NCBI GenBank assembly: GCA_001577025.1
Contig: LSCF01000007.1
Location: forward strand, 1 to 38,127
DNA length: 38,127 nt
Direction: 5' to 3'
DNA from: Fidelibacterota bacterium TCS55
GTDB taxonomy: Bacteria > Fidelibacterota > Marinisomatia > Marinisomatales > TCS55
Numbering within the stretch: position 1 is the stretch's first letter; each line of letters opens with the position of its first letter. The position numbers and the translations under genes are program-made. Under the pieces are notes generated by a model. The model did not search any database. It was not told the DNA's origin and saw only the letters and a list, made by a program, of their open reading frames with translations. This document shows positions 16,223 through 23,538 of this stretch, piece by piece.

Positions 16223-17761
16223 ATGCCCGCCAAAGTCCTCAGTAGTGCTATTCTTGGTATTGACGCCTATGTGGTGGATGTAGAGGCGAGTCTATCCGGG
16301 GCGAAACTACCACGATTTATAACAGTGGGACTGCCGGAAGGGGCAGTGAAAGAAAGTAAAGAACGGGTCACGGCAGCCATCAAGAATAGTGGTTTTCGAT
16401 TTCCCATCAAGCATGTGACGGTGAATCTTGCGCCTGCAGATATCCGTAAAGAAGGTTCCGCATTCGATCTCCCCATTGCCATTGGTATTCTGGCCACCAT
16501 GGGGAATGTGAAAAAAGAATATTTAGATAAACTCATGATGCTGGGGGAATTGGCATTGGATGGTTCATTGCGTCCGATTCGGGGCGCATTGCCCATTGCT
16601 ATTTGCGCCAGAGACAAGGGTATTAAAGGAATAATCGTTCCCAAAGAAAATGCCAAAGAAGCAGCTGTGGTGAATGAAGTGAAAGTGGTAGGGGCCGATT
16701 CGTTAAATGAAGTGGTAGATGTTCTAAATGATGAAGTAATCAAAGAATCAGTCTTTGTGGATCGGCAGGAGATGTTTCGGTCCAGCCGCAACTACTATGT
16801 GGATTTTACCGATGTAAAAGGGCAGGAGCATGTAAAACGGGCATTAGAAGTGGCTGCTGCAGGAAGCCATAACCTCATTATGATAGGACCTCCCGGGAGC
16901 GGTAAAACCATGCTGTCAAAACGAATCCCCACCATTCTTCCGGATCTCACTTTAGAAGAAGCGCTTCAGACCACGAAGATCCATTCTGTAGCGGGACTTA
17001 TGCCACAAGGTGAGGGCATCATTGCTACACGGCCATTTCGATCGCCTCATCATACTATTTCAGATGCAGGATTGATCGGCGGTGGCGCAGTCCCTCGACC
17101 GGGAGAAGTAAGCTTGTCTCACAATGGCGTTCTCTTTTTGGACGAACTGCCTGAATTTAAAAAGAATGTATTGGAGGTCATGCGTCAGCCATTGGAGGAT
17201 GGCGTGGTGTCCATAGCGCGCGCCGCCGTGAGTTTGAGCTATCCGTCCAGGTTTATGCTGGTGGCGGCCATGAATCCATGCCCATGCGGCTATGCCACGG
17301 ATAGTCATAACGAATGTAGCTGCACATCCCAGATGATACAAAAATATATGAGCCGTATATCCGGACCATTATTGGATCGAATTGATATTCACGTAGAAGT
17401 ACCGGCAGTCCCATTTACAGAATTGGCGGAACGAGAACCGGGAGAACCATCCGCCGCCGTGAAAAAGCGTGTGCAGGGGGCAAGAGAAGTCCAGTTGAAT
17501 CGATATGAGGAATCGCACATTTTTGCCAACGCCCAGATGGAATCAAATGATTTGAAGCAATTTTGTAAATTATCGAAAGAGGGGGCTGCATTATTAAAAA
17601 CCGCTATGGATAAATTGGGGTTATCTGCCCGGGCATACGATCGTATTTTAAAAGTATCGCGTACAATTGCCGATTTGCAAGCTTCATCGGATATAGAAAT
17701 CGATCATATCAGCGAAGCCATTCAATATCGGAGTTTAGATCGACAGCTTTGGCTTGGATAG
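16223..17761 (+). CDS. comM: YifB/ComM family Mg-chelatase-like AAA+ ATPase
   Basis: This 512-residue protein has the ComM/YifB layout. An N-terminal Lon-protease-like domain (GLPEGAVKESKERV, VNLAPADIRKEGSAFDLPIA) comes first. The Mg-chelatase-type AAA+ core has Walker A GPPGSGKT at about residue 222, Walker B VLFLDELPEF, and a Cys-rich insert (NPCPCGY ... ECSC). A C-terminal helical domain (LSARAYDRILKVSRTIADL) ends it. ComM is a ring helicase that drives branch migration during natural transformation in species where it has been studied. Here its role in DNA uptake is inferred from the family. The start follows a hairpin-rich leader. It is followed by a RAYT transposase gene 37 bases on. 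Confidence 0.95.
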   Translation: MPAKVLSSAILGIDAYVVDVEASLSGAKLPRFITVGLPEGAVKESKERVTAAIKNSGFRFPIKHVTVNLAPADIRKEGSAFDLPIAIGILATMGNVKKEYLDKLMMLGELALDGSLRPIRGALPIAICARDKGIKGIIVPKENAKEAAVVNEVKVVGADSLNEVVDVLNDEVIKESVFVDRQEMFRSSRNYYVDFTDVKGQEHVKRALEVAAAGSHNLIMIGPPGSGKTMLSKRIPTILPDLTLEEALQTTKIHSVAGLMPQGEGIIATRPFRSPHHTISDAGLIGGGAVPRPGEVSLSHNGVLFLDELPEFKKNVLEVMRQPLEDGVVSIARAAVSLSYPSRFMLVAAMNPCPCGYATDSHNECSCTSQMIQKYMSRISGPLLDRIDIHVEVPAVPFTELAEREPGEPSAAVKKRVQGAREVQLNRYEESHIFANAQMESNDLKQFCKLSKEGAALLKTAMDKLGLSARAYDRILKVSRTIADLQASSDIEIDHISEAIQYRSLDRQLWLG

Positions 17762-17798
17762 TTTATGGAATTAAATAATTTCCTGGTTTCAAAAAATT

Positions 17799-18329
17799 AT
17801 GAAGCATTTTGATTATAGAAAACATATCCGATTGCCGGAATTCGATTATTCAAATCCGGGTATATATTTTGTAACAATTTGTTCATACAAGAAAAAGCAC
17901 ACTTTTGGCAAAACCTTGGATGGACAAATTGAATTATCAGCATTAGGAGAAATTGTTAATAAAAATTGGTTTAAAATTCCTGACCATGTTTATGGATTCC
18001 AATCAATAGAGTTTTGCGTAATGCCAAATCACATTCATGGGTTAATTGAATTAAATGAAAATAATAATTCAATATTAGGTTCAATTATTGGATCATATAA
18101 ATCATCTGTAACACGGGAATATAATAATCGTAGAAGCGAGGCATGCCTCGCGGCTACAAAAGTGTGGCAACCTAATTATTATGAACATGTGGTGCGGAAT
18201 GAGAATGCATTTGATTGGATTACTGAATATATCCGTATGAATCCTGAAAATTGGACTATGGATGAAGAAAATAGACATGCCTCCAAATCGAACCCCTTTT
18301 ATCATTGGCTCAATACCTATTGGAAGTAA
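17799..18329 (+). CDS. rayT: REP-associated tyrosine transposase (RAYT, Y1 family)
   Basis: This 176-residue Y1/HUH transposase has the usual N-terminus (RLPEFDYSNPGIYFVTICSY) and the metal-binding HUH motif in MPNHIHGL (His78 and His80). The catalytic-Tyr region follows in WQPNYYEHVVRNE (Tyr127 or Tyr128), with a C-terminal Trp-rich end. RAYTs nick single-stranded REP palindromes and act in trans on dispersed repeats. Residues 111-119 (RRSEACLAA) are encoded by a palindrome (18131-18156) that looks like a repeat inserted in frame. The protein is full length, so it may be active. Several REP-like hairpins elsewhere in the window could be its substrates. It follows comM and is not flanked by insertion-sequence ends. 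Confidence 0.93.
   Translation: MKHFDYRKHIRLPEFDYSNPGIYFVTICSYKKKHTFGKTLDGQIELSALGEIVNKNWFKIPDHVYGFQSIEFCVMPNHIHGLIELNENNNSILGSIIGSYKSSVTREYNNRRSEACLAATKVWQPNYYEHVVRNENAFDWITEYIRMNPENWTMDEENRHASKSNPFYHWLNTYWK
18131..18156. repeat. Palindrome inside the RAYT reading frame
   Basis: GCGAGGCATGCCTCGC (18136-18151) is a perfect 16-base palindrome. It is flanked by TAG (18131-18133) and CTA (18154-18156), which extend it as an imperfect inverted repeat. It falls between the HUH motif and the catalytic Tyr and is translated as part of RRSEACLAAT without breaking the frame. Its TAG...CTA outer arms resemble the intergenic hairpins, but the core differs. Confidence 0.75.
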
Positions 18330-18345
18330 ACACTAATTTGACCCC

Positions 18346-18372
18346 TTGTCTAAGACGAAGAGGGTGTATAAT
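18346..18372 (+). promoter_or_regulatory. Candidate promoter before the acyltransferase-like gene
   Basis: A consensus -10 box TATAAT stands at 18367-18372, 17 bases before the ATG at 18390. The best -35 (TTGTCT, 18346-18351) leaves a short 15-base spacer. A better TTGACC at 18338-18343 is too far away, at 23 bases. The intergenic position after the RAYT gene and the perfect -10 make a start site near 18380 plausible. Confidence 0.35.
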
Positions 18373-18389
18373 TTCTGCAAAGGCAACTC

Positions 18390-19097
18390 ATGGCAACCAC
18401 CGATTATAAATCAACCCCTCAAGCCAAAAACCTCTTGGCACACCTCCATTCTATGAATTCCGGGTTTGATATTGATATTATCCACCCCAAACAGCGATGG
18501 CCAGAAATCGAAACCCGTAAATCTCCTGAGGTCATGGACGTTATTCGCCAACACCACAAGGTATCAAAAAACGGGTTGGGGAATGACATCGGTTTTGATG
18601 CATTTGTCCACCGAAATCGCGATGCGGATTTATGGATTCACATTTTGGACAAAGATAAAAATATCATCGGATTTTCAATCAATGAAGGATATAAAATAGA
18701 TGGGAAAATTATCAATTATTTTCGGGCGACGATTTTTAATAAATCCATCCAAAAATCAGGTATTTACCCATTATTAAACGAATTGAAAGTTCTCATCATT
18801 CCCGCTGATATTTTGATGGTACGGACCCAAAATCCAGTGGTATATAAATATTTTGTGCAACTCTGCCATGACCATGGATTGGCCGTTTCACCCACAGTCG
18901 ATCGAATCGATCCGGATATGGTAAAATTGGCGAGACAGTTGGATCCGGATGTGGATGATGATTCTGTCCATCGTCAACTTTTTGACGGTGAAGCATTAAT
19001 CGGTACCCCAAAACCACCGCCTGATATTGCCCCTATATGGAACCGGGTGAATATTTATAAAGGGGATACTATGGTGATTGTGGGTTTTCCCGAATAG
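18390..19097 (+). CDS. Hypothetical protein, possibly GNAT acyltransferase-like
   Basis: This 235-residue cytoplasmic protein has no signal peptide. The middle (LWIHILDKDKNIIGFSINEG, then INYFRATIFNKSIQKSGIYP and ILMVRTQNPVVYKYF) follows the strand-helix order of GNAT acyltransferases. ILMVRTQNPVVYKYF resembles the strand 5-helix 4 region, where a side-chain-contacting Tyr often stands. However, the acyl-CoA-binding R/Q-x-x-G-x-G/A loop is not clear. The C-terminus is Asp- and Pro-rich and reads TPKPPPDIAPIWNRV. The function is not known, and the fold guess is weak. It converges with the metalloprotease gene, leaving nine bases between the two stops. Confidence 0.65.
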   Translation: MATTDYKSTPQAKNLLAHLHSMNSGFDIDIIHPKQRWPEIETRKSPEVMDVIRQHHKVSKNGLGNDIGFDAFVHRNRDADLWIHILDKDKNIIGFSINEGYKIDGKIINYFRATIFNKSIQKSGIYPLLNELKVLIIPADILMVRTQNPVVYKYFVQLCHDHGLAVSPTVDRIDPDMVKLARQLDPDVDDDSVHRQLFDGEALIGTPKPPPDIAPIWNRVNIYKGDTMVIVGFPE

Positions 19098-19106
19098 AGA
19101 AAAGAT

Positions 19107-20855
19107 CTACTTAACAAATGTAATAGGGTGCCATTCCTGCGTTTTGCCGCCAATGGCCTTGATATAATAAACACCTGAAGCCATACTATTTCCGTTATCA
19201 CTTTTGCCATGCCATGATAGTTGATGGTTTCCTGGGCTTAAGCTACCCCGATGAAGGCGAGCCACTCGTCGCCCGGAAATATCCACGATATCAACGGTAA
19301 CATTCGATTCTTTTAGCATATATAGAGAAAACTTCACAACGCCATTAAATGGGTTGGGATATGGGTTGCCCAACGAAAACACTTGGGGTAGGTTGGCATC
19401 CGTTCCCGGGACGCCATCCTCGATAGCGATATTATAATCCCAATTACCACCCATGGTATCTTGGCTCACTACAGCCAAGTGAATGGACTTTAATCCTACA
19501 GGATCAATATTGATTGACGGACTACCGATAACCAAATATGAATTGTCCGCCCGTTTCAGGATGGCATTGAGTTGCAGGTCAGACATGGTATTGGATAAAT
19601 TATTTAGTTTCACCTGAACCGGCTTAGAAGTAACAATTTGGGTATATTGACTGGCAAATCGATCCAAGTTTGTGGATTTAACAGTATCTTTTTTTCCCAC
19701 CTCAAAATTGACAGTTTTATAGATGTAAGGCCCATCTACTGGATATCCTTCTGCTTCTTCGTAAGCATAATTGCCAGCACCAGGGAGAGAGGACATAATT
19801 TTATTGGCCACAGCCATGCCATTTAAAGCTTGCTGAAAGGAATGGCCGCTTTGGTTCAATGCCAAATCTACGGCAAGGTGAGAGCCATCCCGTTCACGGC
19901 TATTGGATTGGACAGAGTATTCCATGATATTGCGGATCATTTTACTCCCGCCCATGTGCTGTTCGATAAATTCAAAAAATATGAAGGAGCCGTACCAATG
20001 GTACCCTGTTTCATCCAATGCGCGATGGGGACTCTCAAACCACTTTTTCATATACTGATAACAGTCGTTAATACTGTCGTAGAGTTCTTCTTCCATCCAC
20101 ACGGCGGATGATTCTAATAGCCAGGGTTTTTCCCACCCGTCATACCCAAACTGTATAGCATGGAAATATTCATGTGCGGCGGTTACTTTGATATTCTCCA
20201 TTTGGGGGAGGGGAAAGCTCCTGTAATTATTTCGCATGGTCATATAACTGGTGAATGCATTCACTTCTGTTACAGTACTGGATTGTTCATTGTCGCCCTT
20301 CCCCTGAGCGTATTCTTCCGGCTGGACATACCCATAATATCGTGAAGAAAGGTTTCGGACGTACACATCATAGTGAGCCGAGCCACCTTTGTCTCGGGTG
20401 GATGAATAATATCCATCTCCCGGCGGTTTTAAATAACCCATCTCATTATGAAGTTTTTGACTCACTTCATTGAATACAGTAGCCATAGAATCGATATAAT
20501 CAGGGATATCATTCCCATTTAAATCGGTCGCATCCACCGCATGATAACCTAATTTTGTATAGTGAAACCGGAAAAGGCCATGATCATAGGCTTGATCTAG
20601 TCCTATAGATTCTGCCCGTTCTGCACTGCTTCGATTGACTAGTGGCCTATCAAATTGAAATCCCAGTCGTTTCAGTTCTAATTTTTCTTCCAATGGATAC
20701 TGGTGTCCGTGCTTGGCGATATCCATGAGATAGGGTGTCAAGTGGTGATCTGAATTGCCGCCGATGGCAAATGCATCCTGAACCACTTCCAAAGCAATAG
20801 AGTGCTGAGATAAGCCAGTAGAGGCCAAAAGTATGGTTGCAAATAATTGCTTCAT
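19107..20855 (-). CDS. Secreted metalloprotease-like protein with T9SS type A sorting domain
   Basis: This 582-residue protein resembles the MXAN_6640-type putative metalloproteases. It has a signal peptide (MKQLFATILLASTGLSQ), a DLNGNDIPDYIDSM calcium-loop-like segment at about residue 125, and a zinc site HEYFH (His228, Glu229, His232). ESSAVWMEEELYD follows, where the third ligand is expected. The last ~91 residues (492-582) form a type IX secretion C-terminal domain: LGNPYPNPFNGVVKFSL, VDIVDISGRRVARL, SGVYYIKAI. The protein is therefore exported and probably attached to or released from the cell surface. Its ATG overlaps the stop of a 39-codon gene, making it the last member of a four-gene minus-strand unit. 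Confidence 0.9.
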   Translation of the reverse strand: MKQLFATILLASTGLSQHSIALEVVQDAFAIGGNSDHHLTPYLMDIAKHGHQYPLEEKLELKRLGFQFDRPLVNRSSAERAESIGLDQAYDHGLFRFHYTKLGYHAVDATDLNGNDIPDYIDSMATVFNEVSQKLHNEMGYLKPPGDGYYSSTRDKGGSAHYDVYVRNLSSRYYGYVQPEEYAQGKGDNEQSSTVTEVNAFTSYMTMRNNYRSFPLPQMENIKVTAAHEYFHAIQFGYDGWEKPWLLESSAVWMEEELYDSINDCYQYMKKWFESPHRALDETGYHWYGSFIFFEFIEQHMGGSKMIRNIMEYSVQSNSRERDGSHLAVDLALNQSGHSFQQALNGMAVANKIMSSLPGAGNYAYEEAEGYPVDGPYIYKTVNFEVGKKDTVKSTNLDRFASQYTQIVTSKPVQVKLNNLSNTMSDLQLNAILKRADNSYLVIGSPSINIDPVGLKSIHLAVVSQDTMGGNWDYNIAIEDGVPGTDANLPQVFSLGNPYPNPFNGVVKFSLYMLKESNVTVDIVDISGRRVARLHRGSLSPGNHQLSWHGKSDNGNSMASGVYYIKAIGGKTQEWHPITFVK

Positions 20856-20971
20856 TCTGAATCTTTAATATTGCGTTGGCGTTTTTTGTAGAGATACAAT
20901 CGGATAAACAGGGCCATAAGGACCATACCAACCACATAAAACCATGCAAAATAGGGTAGGAGTGATTTCAC
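20852..20971 (-). CDS. 39-residue single-span membrane microprotein
   Basis: A GTG at 20971 opens a 39-codon frame reading MKSLLPYFAWFYVVGMVLMA, then LFIRLYLYKKRQRNIKDSE. It has one hydrophobic span followed by a basic tail, so the C-terminus is cytoplasmic. Both ends overlap neighbours by four bases: GTGA with the upstream gene's stop, and ATGA with the metalloprotease start. Such double overlap is strong evidence for real, coupled translation. It resembles CcmD-like or other small membrane adaptors only in size and layout. No family is claimed. Confidence 0.75.
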   Translation of the reverse strand: MKSLLPYFAWFYVVGMVLMALFIRLYLYKKRQRNIKDSE

Positions 20972-21579
20972 TTCTTCTTTCCTATAATAATATTTTCATA
21001 GACATAGGCCACGGCAATCAATCCCATGCCTACCGTCACTTCCCATCCTTTTTGATCTTCACCGGCGAGAAAGCCGGCCCCTGTAAGTCCAGCACCCATA
21101 AAATAAAGTGCTTTGGGCCAAATGGGCTTCTCCTGTATGACGGCTGGCAAATCTGGTGCGCGTGCCCGTTTTTCTTCTGCCATGGATGCCATAATATCCG
21201 ATAGAGGGAACCGAAGTGCAGTCAATACTTCTGGCGGAGAATTGGAATGGTAAAATTCAAATTGCTCTACAGGGATGGCCATTCGAAAACCCAATTGAAG
21301 GGATTCACCCACGTGCATAACTTCTACTTCTCTGATTGGATATTCTATTTTAACGGATTCAAGCCGAGTTGTATCTCCAGTGGCTTCAAAGATGGTAATA
21401 TAGTACCATGATGATGAAGTGTTGTACCATCCTGTGATTTGAGTCGAATGGATGGGTTTATCAGAACGCAGTTGGATGGATACGCCATTTTTCTTGGATG
21501 AAATGGCTACATCCTGAACGTTCAGAGATTGCCCCATGAGTCCAGAAATTAGTAAAATCACGATCCACGATCTATTCAT
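20968..21579 (-). CDS. Exported hypothetical protein with C-terminal membrane segments
   Basis: I choose the ATG at 21579 because it gives a clean signal peptide (MNRSWIVILLISGLMGQ) and only an eight-base overlap with the upstream gene. The frame is open further, to 21630. The 203-residue product begins with a beta-rich region (VSIQLRSDKPIHSTQITGWY, ESLQLGFRMAIPVEQFEFY) that resembles an AMIN-like peptidoglycan- or pilus-binding fold. A linker follows, then two short hydrophobic stretches near the end (ALYFMGAGLTGAGFLAGE, VTVGMGLIAVAYVY). It probably sits in the inner membrane facing the periplasm. No family is assigned with confidence. It overlaps the microprotein gene by four bases. Confidence 0.7.
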   Translation of the reverse strand: MNRSWIVILLISGLMGQSLNVQDVAISSKKNGVSIQLRSDKPIHSTQITGWYNTSSSWYYITIFEATGDTTRLESVKIEYPIREVEVMHVGESLQLGFRMAIPVEQFEFYHSNSPPEVLTALRFPLSDIMASMAEEKRARAPDLPAVIQEKPIWPKALYFMGAGLTGAGFLAGEDQKGWEVTVGMGLIAVAYVYENIIIGKKK

Positions 21580-21883
21580 TGGTATTTTCCACATTTGATT
21601 GATAGTCTTTAATACCTTTTTCAAATCCATCCATAATGGCCTCTATAACAGTTTCAGATCGAATGTTATTAATCATTGCCAGAACCAGTATGGGGTATAC
21701 TTCTTGCGGCAGGATGGGTTCCAGTATCTCAAAAGGATCTTTTTTGTCCAATATGTTGTCCATGGTTAAACCGGACTCCAATTGGTTTTGAAGATCATCC
21801 TGCAGAGAAAAGATGTATGCAGTCAAGTCCTCCCGAGAGAAGGAAAGTAAATCATGGGTGGTGGGATTGGATATTTTGGTCAT
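21572..21883 (-). CDS. Small cytoplasmic hypothetical protein
   Basis: The ATG at 21883 gives 103 residues, beginning MTKISNPTTHDLLSFSREDL. A longer version starting at 22015 would run into the divergent barrel gene, and its extra N-terminus looks non-coding. The protein is acidic and helical (TAYIFSLQDDLQNQLESG, YPILVLAMINNIRSETVIEA) and has no signal peptide. I recognise no family. It is the first gene of the minus-strand unit ending in the T9SS metalloprotease. A 91-base divergent gap separates it from the barrel gene at 21975, so both promoters must lie there. Confidence 0.65.
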   Translation of the reverse strand: MTKISNPTTHDLLSFSREDLTAYIFSLQDDLQNQLESGLTMDNILDKKDPFEILEPILPQEVYPILVLAMINNIRSETVIEAIMDGFEKGIKDYQSNVENTNE

Positions 21884-21974
21884 GGAACCCTGGAATTTAG
21901 GGGGATAAGACCATGGAGAAAACAGGGATTTATAGATTGAACCCCATTTAACACTCAAGGTAATTTCGACACCT

Positions 21975-23534
21975 ATGAGAAGACCTCGGAACCCATTTCT
22001 CATCATCACCCTCATATCCTTATTGGCTATGCCGATTCACGCCCAGATTAAAAATCAGGGTGCAGTTGGTTCTGTCACCATCGACGGTAAGGTGTGGAAT
22101 CAAATTGCCATGCGTCCGGTCATCCCTATTGGGAAGTGGGGTGTTGCCCTTGACCTTGTGGTCTATTTTGATGCCCAGGGGAATATCCATTCTGATGAAT
22201 GGGATTTCTCATCGGGACGCGCCATAAAAAATACTCTCATCGATAAAATTTATTATATACGATATGGATTCCCCGGCGATCCCATTTATGGAAAAATCGG
22301 TGCAATTGATCGTGTGGATTTAGGTTATGGCATTTTGGTCAATGGATATTCCAATAATATGCTCTATCCCCAAGAGCGAAAAATTGGTCTGAATTTTGAG
22401 CGGAATACACGATCCTATAATTTTGAAGGATTCGTGAACGATTTTAAGGAAAATGCCGGATTATTTGGTGGAAGAATCAGTACTCGAAAAATCATGGGTC
22501 TGCCCTTAGGGTTTACAGTGGTCACAGATCGGAATCAATATCTAGGATTAAAAGACAGTGATGGAGACGGCCGCCCCAATATTGTGGATGATTTTCCTGA
22601 TGATGATAATTGGTGGGTGGATACTGACGGAGACGGTATTGCAGATAATGATGCGCGAGAATGGGATATTGATGGTGATGGGATAACAGATACGTTAGGA
22701 TCCCACATTCCCGGTTATGATGGTCCTATGGTGGCGCTGGATACTGATATCCAACGAAAAGGTGATCCCATCAATGTGAGCAAGGATACAGACAATATTA
22801 TGGCCTTTGCCCTTGATATTGGCTATCCATTGGTGGCGCGGGATAAATTTTCAGTATCCATGTATGCCCAAATGGCCCAGATGATTGGTGAAACGTATCA
22901 CCCGGGCACTGGAGAAAAAATGAGTTTGGGTATGGGGTTGGTACCTTTTGGATTATCCTCAAGGTTCGGCCCTGCACGGTTTTATTTTGAATACCGTATG
23001 ATGCCCAATGGTCGATTTGAATTCAATTATTGGAATCGCCTTTATGAAATAGAAAGAGTTGGCTTCACCAAAGGGCAGGGGAACCAAATTGCTTTAAAAA
23101 CAAAAGAATCAGGATTGGGTCGATATGGCGAGCAAAAAGGCTATTTTGCCAGAATGGTGCTAAATTTGGGATCCATGCTGGAGGCCAGTGCCTCTTATCA
23201 TGATATGATAGGAGATCTATGGTCCATAACCGACCAAGCATTCATTGAGGACAACAATCAATCCTTTCTTGCATCTTTACGGTTAAAAAAGGCCATCAGT
23301 AAAATTCAGTATGCCCGTGCATTTTATCAGCAGAGAAATGTACCAAATCCGTTTAAATTCGACTATTCAGAAAGTACGATCCTTGGCTATCAATTGGGGT
23401 TTGCCATGGGGAATGGATTGGTGCTGAACTATACATTTCGTCGCTCTTTCAGGGATGTGAATGGTGACGGAACCATCAGTGGTGATAACGAAACAATAGA
23501 CATAACAACCATAGAAACATCTTTTTCATTTTGA
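21975..23534 (+). CDS. Outer-membrane beta-barrel protein with Asp-rich calcium repeats
   Basis: This 519-residue exported protein has a signal peptide (PFLIITLISLLAMPIHAQ) and long alternating amphipathic strands, ending in the aromatic ITTIETSFSF that suits barrel assembly. Between about residues 195 and 245 it carries a set of thrombospondin-type-3-like calcium loops: DSDGDGRPNIVDDFPDDD, DTDGDGIADNDA and DIDGDGITDT. A further D-N-G-D-G loop (DVNGDGTISGDNE) lies near the C-terminus. Such loops bind Ca2+ and would form an extracellular or periplasmic insert in the barrel. The gene is four bases before alaS, so barrel and AlaS are co-transcribed. The ligand or cargo is unknown. Confidence 0.85.
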   Translation: MRRPRNPFLIITLISLLAMPIHAQIKNQGAVGSVTIDGKVWNQIAMRPVIPIGKWGVALDLVVYFDAQGNIHSDEWDFSSGRAIKNTLIDKIYYIRYGFPGDPIYGKIGAIDRVDLGYGILVNGYSNNMLYPQERKIGLNFERNTRSYNFEGFVNDFKENAGLFGGRISTRKIMGLPLGFTVVTDRNQYLGLKDSDGDGRPNIVDDFPDDDNWWVDTDGDGIADNDAREWDIDGDGITDTLGSHIPGYDGPMVALDTDIQRKGDPINVSKDTDNIMAFALDIGYPLVARDKFSVSMYAQMAQMIGETYHPGTGEKMSLGMGLVPFGLSSRFGPARFYFEYRMMPNGRFEFNYWNRLYEIERVGFTKGQGNQIALKTKESGLGRYGEQKGYFARMVLNLGSMLEASASYHDMIGDLWSITDQAFIEDNNQSFLASLRLKKAISKIQYARAFYQQRNVPNPFKFDYSESTILGYQLGFAMGNGLVLNYTFRRSFRDVNGDGTISGDNETIDITTIETSFSF

Positions 23535-23538
23535 TTTC

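Noticed and set aside
13129-18156. CRISPR array
   Set aside because: The repeated hairpins are far apart and single. There are no regularly spaced direct repeats or cas genes.
21884-22015. Longer N-terminus for the 21572 gene
   Set aside because: The extra 44 codons overlap the divergent barrel gene and do not look like protein. The ATG at 21883 leaves a normal intergenic gap.
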